Assembly (NCBI RefSeq): GCF_019599145.1
Contig: NZ_CP080647.1
Span: 3,348,001-3,412,000 of the forward strand
Length of the DNA: 64,000 nucleotides
DNA from: Streptomyces akebiae
Lineage (GTDB): Bacteria > Actinomycetota > Actinomycetes > Streptomycetales > Streptomycetaceae
Direction of reading: 5' to 3'
Part shown: in pieces, positions 57,000 through 64,000 of the stretch
How the letters are laid out: each line of letters starts with the position of its first letter
How positions within the stretch are numbered: position 1 is the first letter of the stretch
Translations under genes and position numbers: made by a program
Notes under the pieces: generated by a model
Database searches by the model: none
Seen by the model: only the letters and a program-made list of their open reading frames with translations
Told to the model about the DNA's origin: nothing

Positions 57000-59281
57000 T
57001 GTTGATTGTCTTTACACGCAGTAGCCTTCCTGAATACATCGAGCACGGCCGCATCAATGGCTTTCAGTCGAATCCTGAACCAGGGCTGCTGGGTGACAAT
57101 CTATTCCTGTCGGAGACGATGGGCTGCCGCTTCTTTGTGCGCCGCGAGGACGACCAAGACAGTCGATTGATCCTGGTGGACGGTTGGTGCTGGGAACTGA
57201 TCACCGAAGACTCCACGGAGACGGCCACCCGTTTTCTGGAACGCATCGACCGGGCTTCCCGTGCCATGGCTCACCCGCCGGTCTCTCTTCCCCACCAGTG
57301 GAGCAAGTTCTCGTACGAGAATTTCCTGGCCTTCTTCGCGCTGCCCCGCAACATCAACCATGATTCGTTGCGGTGGGTCGCCGAAACCCTCCAGGGAGGG
57401 CACGCGGCTTTCTGGTGGCTCACCGACCGGAGCGATCCGAAACCCCTTCAGAGCTTCACCATCGACCACACGCCCGTCAACGATGCGATCTCCGGCTACC
57501 ACCAGGCGCTGGATGCAGCCGTCCAGGCGTTCAGTGGCGTCAAGGAAAAGCCCCAACTGCTGCAGCCTTCCATTGACCTGATGCGGGTAGGTGCCGGGTC
57601 CGTCGCCCGGGAACGCTCGTACTCGGAGTGGCTTCCGCAGCTGACGGACGCCCAGCGGGACATCCTCGACAACGCATTGGCCGACCCACTGAAGATCCGC
57701 GGTGTAGCCGGCTCGGGCAAGACCCTCACCCTCCAACTGAAGGCGCTGCACGAGCTGTACACGTCGTCCGCGGCGGAGAGCAATGCCCAGACCCCGGGGT
57801 CCGCCAGTGGAGCGCTGCCGCGGATCCTGTTCCTCACACACAGTTGGTCCATGGCAGAGCAGGTGGAGGAGGCGTTCAGGCGCCTCGACGAGCGCGGGCT
57901 CTCCTCCAAGATTGATGTCATGCCGCTCCTCTACTTGAAAGAGTGGCTCCAAGGCCCCTTGTCCTCAGAGGTCGAGGTCCTCGGCGAAGACAGTCTGGAC
58001 GGCAAGCAGCAGCAGATGCGCCTCATCAGCGATGCTGTCGAACACATCAAGTCCAGTATCTGGACGAGCTACAAGGCCAATGTCAGTGACTGGGTGCGGC
58101 AGGGCGTCGACGCCGACCGGGACGAGGCCGATCGGCTCCGCCTCTGCTGGGCTTTGCTGCGTGAATTCGCCGAGGTCTTCGACTCGCGCGAGATCAAGAC
58201 CCTGCCCAATGCGCTGCAGAAATATATTGATCTCCCTCGTGAATCGTGGATGGTGCCACTCGAAACGAATGCAGACCGAGAACTCTCCTTCCGCGTGTAC
58301 AAGTACTACGTCCGACAGTTGGTGGAGGAGGGTTTGGTCACCACCGACCAGGTGGTGGACGATTTGAGGAGGGACCTCGAGAAATACGAGTGGAACGCCG
58401 TCCGAGCCGGCCGCGGCTACGACATTGTCTTCGTCGATGAGTTCCATCTCTTCAGCGACCCCGAGCGCTACCTGCTGCATTTACTCACCCGCGAGGCGGA
58501 GAAGCCGCCGCGGCTTGTCATGGCGATGGACCCGAGCCAGTCCGTTTTCCTGCTCCTCACCGGCCTGGCCGAGACCGACATCAGCCGCGCTGCCAGCGGC
58601 ATGATCCAGCGCGGGCAGACAAAGTCGATCGACTTGAAGACGACGCATCGATTCACCGAGCCCGTCTTCAATTTCCTGCGCTATCTGCACACACAGATGC
58701 CGAACGTGGTGGAGCTCGGACACGACTGGGTGTACGACGCGATCCCCGACTCCGGTAAGACAGGCCGAGAGCTGCCTCGAGCGCGATTCGTCAGCCGTCA
58801 CAAGTTGGCCGAGACCGGCGTGACAGACGCTTTCGCCCTGCATGCTGCGAGCACTCAGGAACAGCGGGTGGCCCTCATCGGAATAGGCAACAGCGAACTG
58901 GAGGCAATCAGGGAGGTCCTCAAGGACAAGGGGCACTCCACGGCCTCGTACGTCCTGATCGACGGAAGGGATGAAATCGAACGGCTGCGCTACTCCCGGC
59001 GTGCCCTCATCGTGACGGCAGCCGAGTACGCCGCCGGCCTCCAGTTTTCGCATGTCGTGGTGGTCGGAGGCACGAGCGGGAACCACGAGTACGGACACGG
59101 CACCAGCGCGATGCGGGCTCTGTACTCCCAGTTCTACCTGGCTGCGAGCCGCGCCGAGGAGCATCTGACCATCGTCGCCCCACAGGAGCAGGGAGGCTTC
59201 GGCGAAGTATTGGGCAAGGCTGTCGATGCTGATGTAGCCGTTACCGGTTCCGCCGTCGCACCCAATCCCCGGTCGCAGTAG
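56996..59281 (+). CDS. SF1 (UvrD/Rep-like) helicase-type ATPase, cassette gene 2
   Basis: A 761-aa protein. The first about 215 residues are an unrecognised domain. The helicase core follows: Walker A G-V-A-G-S-G-K-T at 236-243, a helical insert (about 330-465), Walker B D-I-V-F-V-D-E at 476-482, motif III M-D-P-S-Q-S at 511-516, T-T-H-R-F at 549-553, and C-terminal motifs A-A-E-Y-A-A-G-L-Q-F (V-like) and Y-L-A-A-S-R-A-E-E-H-L (VI-like). The GTG at 56996 overlaps gene 1 (or ATG 56999). Leu496 is TTA (58481-58483), a bldA-type codon. The pair resembles accessory, probably defence-type, helicase modules, but no named system is matched. Confidence 0.85.
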   Translation: MMLIVFTRSSLPEYIEHGRINGFQSNPEPGLLGDNLFLSETMGCRFFVRREDDQDSRLILVDGWCWELITEDSTETATRFLERIDRASRAMAHPPVSLPHQWSKFSYENFLAFFALPRNINHDSLRWVAETLQGGHAAFWWLTDRSDPKPLQSFTIDHTPVNDAISGYHQALDAAVQAFSGVKEKPQLLQPSIDLMRVGAGSVARERSYSEWLPQLTDAQRDILDNALADPLKIRGVAGSGKTLTLQLKALHELYTSSAAESNAQTPGSASGALPRILFLTHSWSMAEQVEEAFRRLDERGLSSKIDVMPLLYLKEWLQGPLSSEVEVLGEDSLDGKQQQMRLISDAVEHIKSSIWTSYKANVSDWVRQGVDADRDEADRLRLCWALLREFAEVFDSREIKTLPNALQKYIDLPRESWMVPLETNADRELSFRVYKYYVRQLVEEGLVTTDQVVDDLRRDLEKYEWNAVRAGRGYDIVFVDEFHLFSDPERYLLHLLTREAEKPPRLVMAMDPSQSVFLLLTGLAETDISRAASGMIQRGQTKSIDLKTTHRFTEPVFNFLRYLHTQMPNVVELGHDWVYDAIPDSGKTGRELPRARFVSRHKLAETGVTDAFALHAASTQEQRVALIGIGNSELEAIREVLKDKGHSTASYVLIDGRDEIERLRYSRRALIVTAAEYAAGLQFSHVVVVGGTSGNHEYGHGTSAMRALYSQFYLAASRAEEHLTIVAPQEQGGFGEVLGKAVDADVAVTGSAVAPNPRSQ

Positions 59282-59327
59282 ACAACGGGGCGCACGGAGA
59301 CAAAGAAGGCCTGACCCGGCCTCTCTC

Positions 59328-59385
59328 GTCCGCACCCGGTCCGTATACCGCCGTCTCGCACGGCGGTGTGACGGGCCGGGTGCGG
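59328..59385. terminator. Right copy of the duplicated hairpin, after the cassette
   Basis: Starts with the same 16-mer (59328-59343). The outer stem is ccgcacccgg/ccgggtgcgg (59330-59339, 59376-59385) and the inner stem is a perfect 8 bp (accgccgt/acggcggt, 59347-59354 and 59360-59367). It lies between the cassette end and the convergent GH32-like gene and can end both. Together with the copy at 55643 it brackets the cassette. Confidence 0.85.
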
Positions 59386-59435
59386 TGGTGTCCGGGGGCC
59401 GTGCGGGCCGTTGCGGGCCGTGCGGCCCGCCGGAG

Positions 59436-60791
59436 TCAGGTGGTCGGGGCGGGGCCGGGCCAGACCGCCGACGCGTCGTCGCGGTCGGGGTTCGGGAGGC
59501 GAAGGGGACGGACGGGGACGGGGGCCGTGTGGTCGTCGGTGGTGACCGTCCAGGGGGCGGGGCGGCCGGAGTAGCAGAGGGCGGTCAGGGCGAAGACGCC
59601 GTCCGCGTAGACCTCGACGTATTCGCCGACCGTCAGGATGCGCAGTGACGTGGGGGGTTCACGGAGCACCGTCTCGGCGAACGGGGTGCCGGCCGGGCCC
59701 GTGACGTGGAGGTTCTTGCCGTCGCAGGTAACGGTGAGGGCGGGGCGGGCGGGGTCGGCCGCGTCGGTGCGCAGGGCGACCTCGACGGGGCGGCCGCCGA
59801 GGGCGATGTCGCCGACCGCGTGGAGAGCGGGGTCGGTCGTCGGGTCGCCGAGCCAGGTGCCGAGGCCCGGCCACCAGGCCAGGTGCGGGGCCGAATCCGC
59901 CCCGACGACCAGGGACTTGGGCTGGGCGAGCATGCCCCGGCAGGGGGCGCCGGCGTCGGTGAGGCCGACCCGGCGAGGTGTCGTGTGCAGCACGACGCGG
60001 GAGCCGTCGGGGTCGAGGATGACGCGGGGGGCATACGCCCCCGTGGGGCCCAGTTGGCCGTGCCGGGTCCAGGGGCCGCGCAGACGGGGTGCCGTCCACG
60101 CGTCGAACCCGCGCGTCGCGCCGATCGAGCCCAGGAGGAGCCAGGTGCCGTCGTCGAGGCGCTCCAGGACGGGGCACTCCAACTCGTCCACGTCACCAGG
60201 GGAGATCAGCGGCGGGTGGACCGTCCAGTGCTCCAGGTCCGGCGAGGTGGCGAGGGCCACGCAGCCGCTGACCTCCACGGGGAGCGAGGCGTCGCTCGCG
60301 CAGATCACCATGACCCAGCCGTCACCCTCGTCGTCGCGGACGACGAACGGGTCGCGCCAGCCCATGCGGTCGCCGGTGCGGTACCAGCGCGCGTCGGCCT
60401 CGACGACCGGTCCGGTGCTGTGGCGCCGCCAGCCCGTGCCGTCCGTACGGTCGGAGTGGGCGAGGCCGACGGACTGCAGGGGCCAGCCCTCCGGGGTCAG
60501 TCCGCTCACCCCGGTGTAGAACATCGCGCTTCCGGTGCCGTGGCGGACGGGGTGCATCGTCCACACCGCCTGCTGGTCGAAGCGGCCGGGCAGACCGTTG
60601 CCGAAGGCGGTGCCCTCGGGCCGCCAGCCGACCAGGTCGACCGAGGTGGCCCGCCCGTAGGACGTCTCCATCCGCAGATGGTCGAACTCGGCGGTCCAGG
60701 GCCCCTGGAGATGCAGCACCGTGTAGGTGCCGTCGTCCTCGCGGAGCAGGGCGAAGTCGTTCACGCAGAGGCCCGGCGGGGCGTATCGCAT
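59436..60791 (-). CDS. Glycoside hydrolase, GH32-like (clan GH-J)
   Basis: A 451-aa protein with the five-bladed propeller signatures of clan J: N-D-F at the start (V-N-D-F-A-L-L, nucleophile Asp), W-R-D-P-F-V (RDP) and E-L-E-C-P-V-L-E (the EC acid/base). A C-terminal beta-sandwich ends in E-V-Y-A-D-G-V-F-A-L-T. It has no signal peptide, so it acts inside the cell on fructosides such as sucrose or levan oligomers. The ATG at 60791 fits the conserved opening. Divergent from the LacI regulator, with an operator between. Confidence 0.85.
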   Translation of the reverse strand: MRYAPPGLCVNDFALLREDDGTYTVLHLQGPWTAEFDHLRMETSYGRATSVDLVGWRPEGTAFGNGLPGRFDQQAVWTMHPVRHGTGSAMFYTGVSGLTPEGWPLQSVGLAHSDRTDGTGWRRHSTGPVVEADARWYRTGDRMGWRDPFVVRDDEGDGWVMVICASDASLPVEVSGCVALATSPDLEHWTVHPPLISPGDVDELECPVLERLDDGTWLLLGSIGATRGFDAWTAPRLRGPWTRHGQLGPTGAYAPRVILDPDGSRVVLHTTPRRVGLTDAGAPCRGMLAQPKSLVVGADSAPHLAWWPGLGTWLGDPTTDPALHAVGDIALGGRPVEVALRTDAADPARPALTVTCDGKNLHVTGPAGTPFAETVLREPPTSLRILTVGEYVEVYADGVFALTALCYSGRPAPWTVTTDDHTAPVPVRPLRLPNPDRDDASAVWPGPAPTT

Positions 60792-60885
60792 GCGCAGCAG
60801 TCCTGTCGGCTCGTAGCGCCCAAACGCGTGCGCTGACCATGGTTGAGAGAGGTATCGCTTGAGAATCAGCGCAAGTAAAACTGAA

Positions 60886-60899
60886 CGCAAACGCTTGCG
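60886..60899. promoter_or_regulatory. LacI-type operator
   Basis: CGCAAAC-GCTTGCG, a 14-bp near-perfect palindrome (one mismatch) with the central CG of the LacI/GalR family. It lies between the divergent GH32-like gene (start 60791) and the LacI gene (start 60973). Probable site of autoregulation and control of the hydrolase. Confidence 0.8.
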
Positions 60900-60972
60900 C
60901 AACAAGGAGGCCGGGTTTACGGTCACGTCACCCACAGACACACCGACGTGAACCCGACGGGAGAAATCCGCC

Positions 60973-61995
60973 GTGCCGGTCAGCATCACCGATGTCGCCC
61001 GCGCCGCCGGCGTCTCGGCGTCCACCGTGTCCCGCGCACTGCGGGGCCGGCCTGGCGTCTCGGACGAGGTGCGCACCCAGATCGCGGCCGTCGCCGCACA
61101 ACTCGGCTACACGGCGTCCCGTTCGGCGTCCAGCCTCGCCAGTGGACGCACGTACACGATCGGGGTCGTCGCCCCGTACATCGGCCGCTGGTTCTTCGGG
61201 ACCGTGCTGGACGCCGCCGAGCAGGTGTTCAGCGCCGCCGGGTACGACGTACTGCTCTACAACCTGGGGTCGGCCGAGGCGCGCAAGCGGTTCTTCACCA
61301 AACTGCCGGTGCGCAAGCGGGTCGACGCGGTGCTCTCGCTGCTCATCCCGGACGAGGACGAGTCCGCCGCGTTGCGCTCCCTCGGGGTGCCGCTGGCCTC
61401 CACGGTCGGGGGCGCCCGCCCCGGCTTCACGGTGGTCGGCATCGACGACCGGGCGGGCGCGGAGAGCGCCGTACGGCACCTGGTGAACCTCGGCCACCGC
61501 CGGATCGGCATGATCTCCGGGGCCAGCGGGCCGCTGCACTGGACCACCCCCGTCGACCGCCGCGCCGCCTATCTGCACGTCCTCGCCGAAGCCGGGATCG
61601 AGCACGATCCGGCGCTGGTGGCGGACGGCGACTACACCGTGGACGGCGGCGAGCGGGCGATGACCGAGCTGCTGGCCGCGTCCCGGCCGCCGACCGCCGT
61701 GTTCGCCCAGTCCGACGAGATGGCGATGGGCGCGTTGCGCGCGCTCAGACGGCATCGGCTGCGGGTGCCGGACGACGTGTCCGTGGTCGGCTTCGACGAT
61801 CACGAACTCGCCGACGTGGTCGGGCTGACCACCGTCGCCCAGCCGGTCGCCGGGCAGGGCGCGGAGGCCGCCCGGATGCTGCTGCGGCAGTTGGACGAGC
61901 CGGACGCCGAACAGCCGCCAGGCCGGGTGGAGATGCCCATACGGCTCGTCCTGCGCGAGACGACGGCACCGCCGCGCCCACGCGGACCCCAGTGA
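60973..61995 (+). CDS. LacI-family transcriptional regulator
   Basis: A 340-aa protein. The HTH is V-S-I-T-D-V-A-R-A-A-G-V-S-A-S-T-V-S-R-A-L, followed by the hinge helix (S-R-S-A-S-S-L-A-S-G-R-T) and a sugar-binding domain with F-A-Q-S-D-E-M-A-M-G-A-L and V-G-F-D-D. It should sense a sugar linked to the neighbouring GH32-like hydrolase and ABC importer. The GTG start (60973) is short of a strong ribosome site. The 224-nt gap after it precedes the binding-protein gene. Confidence 0.93.
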   Translation: MPVSITDVARAAGVSASTVSRALRGRPGVSDEVRTQIAAVAAQLGYTASRSASSLASGRTYTIGVVAPYIGRWFFGTVLDAAEQVFSAAGYDVLLYNLGSAEARKRFFTKLPVRKRVDAVLSLLIPDEDESAALRSLGVPLASTVGGARPGFTVVGIDDRAGAESAVRHLVNLGHRRIGMISGASGPLHWTTPVDRRAAYLHVLAEAGIEHDPALVADGDYTVDGGERAMTELLAASRPPTAVFAQSDEMAMGALRALRRHRLRVPDDVSVVGFDDHELADVVGLTTVAQPVAGQGAEAARMLLRQLDEPDAEQPPGRVEMPIRLVLRETTAPPRPRGPQ

Positions 61996-62013
61996 CGTCC
62001 CGCCCACCTCGCA

Positions 62014-62058
62014 TGTCCCGCACATCCCGCATGTCCCGCATATCCCGTACGCCCCGCA
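62014..62058. repeat. Five 9-nt tandem repeats
   Basis: Units of the type tgtcccgca/catcccgca start at 62014, 62023, 62032, 62041 and 62050, with small changes. They sit between the LacI gene and the sugar-binding gene, and are not in a known gene. Possible slippage product or leader feature. Confidence 0.75.
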
Positions 62059-62218
62059 CGGCATGTACGCCCCGGACGCCCATACGACCCGTAGGACCCG
62101 GGCCCCTCACCCCCCACCCGCCGAACGCCGTCCAGTCCGGCCGCCCCGGCGCCCGACCGCCCCACCACCCGACAGCCCCCCGCACCTCGCACCCTCATCC
62201 CGCACGGAGGCACACACC

Positions 62219-63574
62219 ATGAACCCGACCACCAGCTCGACCAGCAGAAGGTTCCGCCGCACCGCCCGTACAGGGCTGGCCCTGGTCCTCCCCCTGGCGG
62301 CGCTGGCCGCTTGCGGTGGGGGCGGTGGTGGCGACACCTCCGCCGAGGCCGGCAGCGGCGAGGGGACGATCAGCGTCTGGGCCCACCAGGGTCAGAAGAG
62401 CGAGTCGGAGGCGTTGCAGAACGCGGTGAAGTCGTTCAACTCCTCGCAGGACAAGGTCAAGGTCGAACTGAAGCTGATACCGGAGACCGACTACACCAAG
62501 ACGATCACCGCGACGGACGCCGGCGAACTGCCGGACGTCCTGGAGTTCGACGGCCCGACGATGGCGAACTTCGTCTACAACAAGAAGCTCGCCCCGATCG
62601 ACGACCACGTCTCCGCCAAGACCCTCGACAACGCCACCGATGCCAGCAAGGCGCAGGGCGAGATCGACGGAAAGCACTACGGCCTGGGCATGTTCGACTC
62701 CGGACTCGGCATGTACGGCAGCAAGAAGCTGCTGGACGCCGCCGGTGTGACGTACCCGAAGGGCCTGGACGACGCCTGGACCGCGAAGGAGTTCGACGCC
62801 GCGCTCAAGGCGCTCAAGGCGAAGGACTCCGACGGCAAGGTCATCGACCTCCAGGAGGGCAACGGCTACGCCACCGAGTGGGGCACCTACGGATTCGCCC
62901 CGATCGTCTGGTCGGCGGGCGGCTCCCTGCTCAGGGACGGCAAGGCGGAGGGCGCCCTCGACACCCCCGCAGTGGCATCGGCCATGAAGACCTTCCAGTC
63001 CTGGAAGGCCGCGACGGACGCCAACACCGACGGCAACGCCTTCGCCAAGGGCCGGGTCGCCCTGAGCTGGGTCGGGCACTGGATGTACCCCGCCTACAGC
63101 GAGGCACTCGGTGACGACCTGGTCGTGCTGCCGCTGCCCGACTTCGGCGACGGCCCGAAGACCGGCCAGGGCTCGTGGGCCTGGGGTGTCGGCGCGAACA
63201 GCAAGAACGCCAAGGCCGCGGGCACCTTCCTGGACTTCCTCCTCGACGACACCAACGTCGGCGCCATGACGAAGGCCAACGGCGCTCCGCCGGCCACGAA
63301 GTCCGCGCTCGCCGCGAGCCCCCTCTACCGGCAGGGCGGCCCGCTCCAGCTCTTCGCCGACCAGCTCGCCAAGCCCTGCGGCGACCGTGACATCAGCAAG
63401 TCGTGTGTCGCCGTCACCCGGCCGGTGACCGCCGGATACCCCGTGGTGACCGCGAAGTTCAGCGAGGCGGTGAGCTCGATCTACGGCGGCGCCGACCCGA
63501 AGGAGGCCCTGTCGAAGGCCGCTCGCGCCATCGACCGGGACTTCTCGGACAACGCCGGCTACGAGATCCCGTAG
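62219..63574 (+). CDS. Sugar ABC transporter substrate-binding lipoprotein
   Basis: A 451-aa lipoprotein. The lipobox gives Cys32 (L-A-A-C-G-G-G), then a poly-Gly linker and a type 1 sugar-binding (MalE-like) fold with I-S-V-W-A-H-Q-G and P-D-V-L-E-F-D-G. Four Cys late in the chain suggest a disulfide. GGAGG precedes the ATG. It is followed by a permease gene and by a short hairpin, so it starts the importer operon regulated by LacI. Ligand probably a fructoside or oligosaccharide, by position. Confidence 0.9.
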   Translation: MNPTTSSTSRRFRRTARTGLALVLPLAALAACGGGGGGDTSAEAGSGEGTISVWAHQGQKSESEALQNAVKSFNSSQDKVKVELKLIPETDYTKTITATDAGELPDVLEFDGPTMANFVYNKKLAPIDDHVSAKTLDNATDASKAQGEIDGKHYGLGMFDSGLGMYGSKKLLDAAGVTYPKGLDDAWTAKEFDAALKALKAKDSDGKVIDLQEGNGYATEWGTYGFAPIVWSAGGSLLRDGKAEGALDTPAVASAMKTFQSWKAATDANTDGNAFAKGRVALSWVGHWMYPAYSEALGDDLVVLPLPDFGDGPKTGQGSWAWGVGANSKNAKAAGTFLDFLLDDTNVGAMTKANGAPPATKSALAASPLYRQGGPLQLFADQLAKPCGDRDISKSCVAVTRPVTAGYPVVTAKFSEAVSSIYGGADPKEALSKAARAIDRDFSDNAGYEIP

Positions 63575-63610
63575 CCACGCGCCCGGTCGGCCGCATCGCA
63601 CCCGTCGGGT

Positions 63611-63636
63611 CCGGTTGACGGCATCCGTTCAACCGG
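63611..63636. promoter_or_regulatory. Inverted repeat between binding-protein and permease genes
   Basis: Ccggttga (63611-63618) and tcaaccgg (63629-63636) pair over 8 bp around a 10-nt loop, in a gap of 182 nt. It may attenuate transcription so that the binding protein is made in excess, which is common in ABC sugar operons, or be a regulator site. Confidence 0.5.
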
Positions 63637-63756
63637 GCCCCCGGTGCGACCGCGCCCGTCGGACCAGTCGGACTCAACGCGTTCAGCCGAACCCATCGGC
63701 CGGGGCGGGCGCGCGCACGCCGTGTTCGCCCGCCCCTCCGGGAAGAGGACCCCTCC

Positions 63757-64000
63757 GTGAAAACCGTGGAACCCGCGCCCGCGGCGGCCCCAGGCCGACA
63801 GCAGGCCTCACGCCCCGGCGCACCGGCCCCGCGGCCGTCGCGCCGCAACCGCGAATGGCTGCACGGACTGCTCATGTCCGCCCCCGCCGTCGCCGGACTG
63901 ATCGCCTTCGTCGGCATCCCCTTCTGCTACGCCGTCGTGCTCTCCTTCTACAACGTGCGCCTCGGCTCCCCGCTGGAACCCACCTTCTTCGGTGTCGAAC
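63757..64000 (+). CDS. Sugar ABC transporter permease, MalF type (3' partial)
   Basis: The first 81 residues only, because the window ends in the gene. The GTG start (63757) has GGAAGAGG upstream. A Pro/Ala/Arg-rich N-terminus of about 30 residues precedes the first membrane segment (W-L-H-G-L-L-M-S-A-P-A-V-A-G-L-I-A-F-V-G-I-P-F), then V-V-L-S-F-Y-N. This is the usual opening of carbohydrate permeases of the MalF/UgpA group. A second permease (MalG type) is expected next. Confidence 0.85.
   Translation, partial: MKTVEPAPAAAPGRQQASRPGAPAPRPSRRNREWLHGLLMSAPAVAGLIAFVGIPFCYAVVLSFYNVRLGSPLEPTFFGVE

Noticed and set aside
56996..59281. Assignment to Gabija (GajB)
   Set aside because: The partner has no OLD/TOPRIM nuclease motif, and the N-terminal domain and helical insert do not fit GajB.
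62014..62058. Possible CRISPR-like array
   Set aside because: The units are 9 nt with no spacers and no cas genes nearby.

Overview
The window is 64 kb of very GC-rich actinomycete DNA, almost certainly a Streptomyces chromosome. The signs are coding sequences that mostly end codons in G or C, frequent GTG/TTG starts, 4-nt start/stop overlaps, a complete conservon (cvnA-D), a nickel superoxide dismutase with its maturation protease, a fused E2/E1 2-oxoglutarate decarboxylase/dehydrogenase, and TTA codons confined to two genes. The series lon, response regulator/kinase, kgd, malic enzyme, glutamate-type ABC transporter, sodX/sodN is, from memory, the order of the S. coelicolor core arm around SCO5254-SCO5310. 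No rRNA, tRNA or CRISPR array was seen.

Layout. 1-2.6 kb: a membrane protein cut by the left edge and a stand-alone ketosynthase with a TTA codon. 2.6-8 kb: a DNA-repair block (Ku, a VOC protein, a short UvrA paralogue, a LigD-type polymerase). 8-16.6 kb: an unusual NERD-like protein, a CX5R phosphatase, a lipoprotein/histidine-kinase pair without a response regulator, an SH3 secreted protein, a RodA-PBP pair for peptidoglycan synthesis, and two small proteins. 16.7-20 kb: a diiron oxygenase, a TetR regulator and a secreted coiled-coil protein, with a large intergenic inverted repeat. 20-26 kb: a conservon followed by a StyA-like flavin monooxygenase. 26.5-33.5 kb: a PP2C-like phosphatase, MarR, Lon with an HspR-type (HAIR) operator, two acetyltransferases, a rhomboid-like protein and TetR. 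33.8-38.4 kb: a GH3 glycosidase behind a strong TetR palindrome, a spermidine-synthase-like protein and a two-component system. 39-48 kb: kgd, a small conserved protein, DUF4097/PadR, a Clp N-domain protein with its HTH regulator and twin operators, and an oxidoreductase. 48.5-55.6 kb: malic enzyme, an amino-acid ABC operon, a methyltransferase, a CGNR protein and sodX/sodN.

55.6-59.4 kb is the odd part. A two-gene operon encodes a 295-aa protein with a CDL motif and a 761-aa SF1 helicase-like ATPase. Its GC3 is clearly lower than its neighbours', its helicase has a TTA codon, and it lies between two diverged copies of a terminator-like hairpin that share a 16-nt identity. No neighbour explains it. 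It looks like a recently acquired accessory cassette, plausibly for defence, and is the best candidate here for an undescribed system.

59.4-64 kb is a sugar-use locus: a GH32-like hydrolase divergent from a LacI regulator with a LacI-type operator between them, then a sugar-binding lipoprotein and an ABC permease cut by the right edge.
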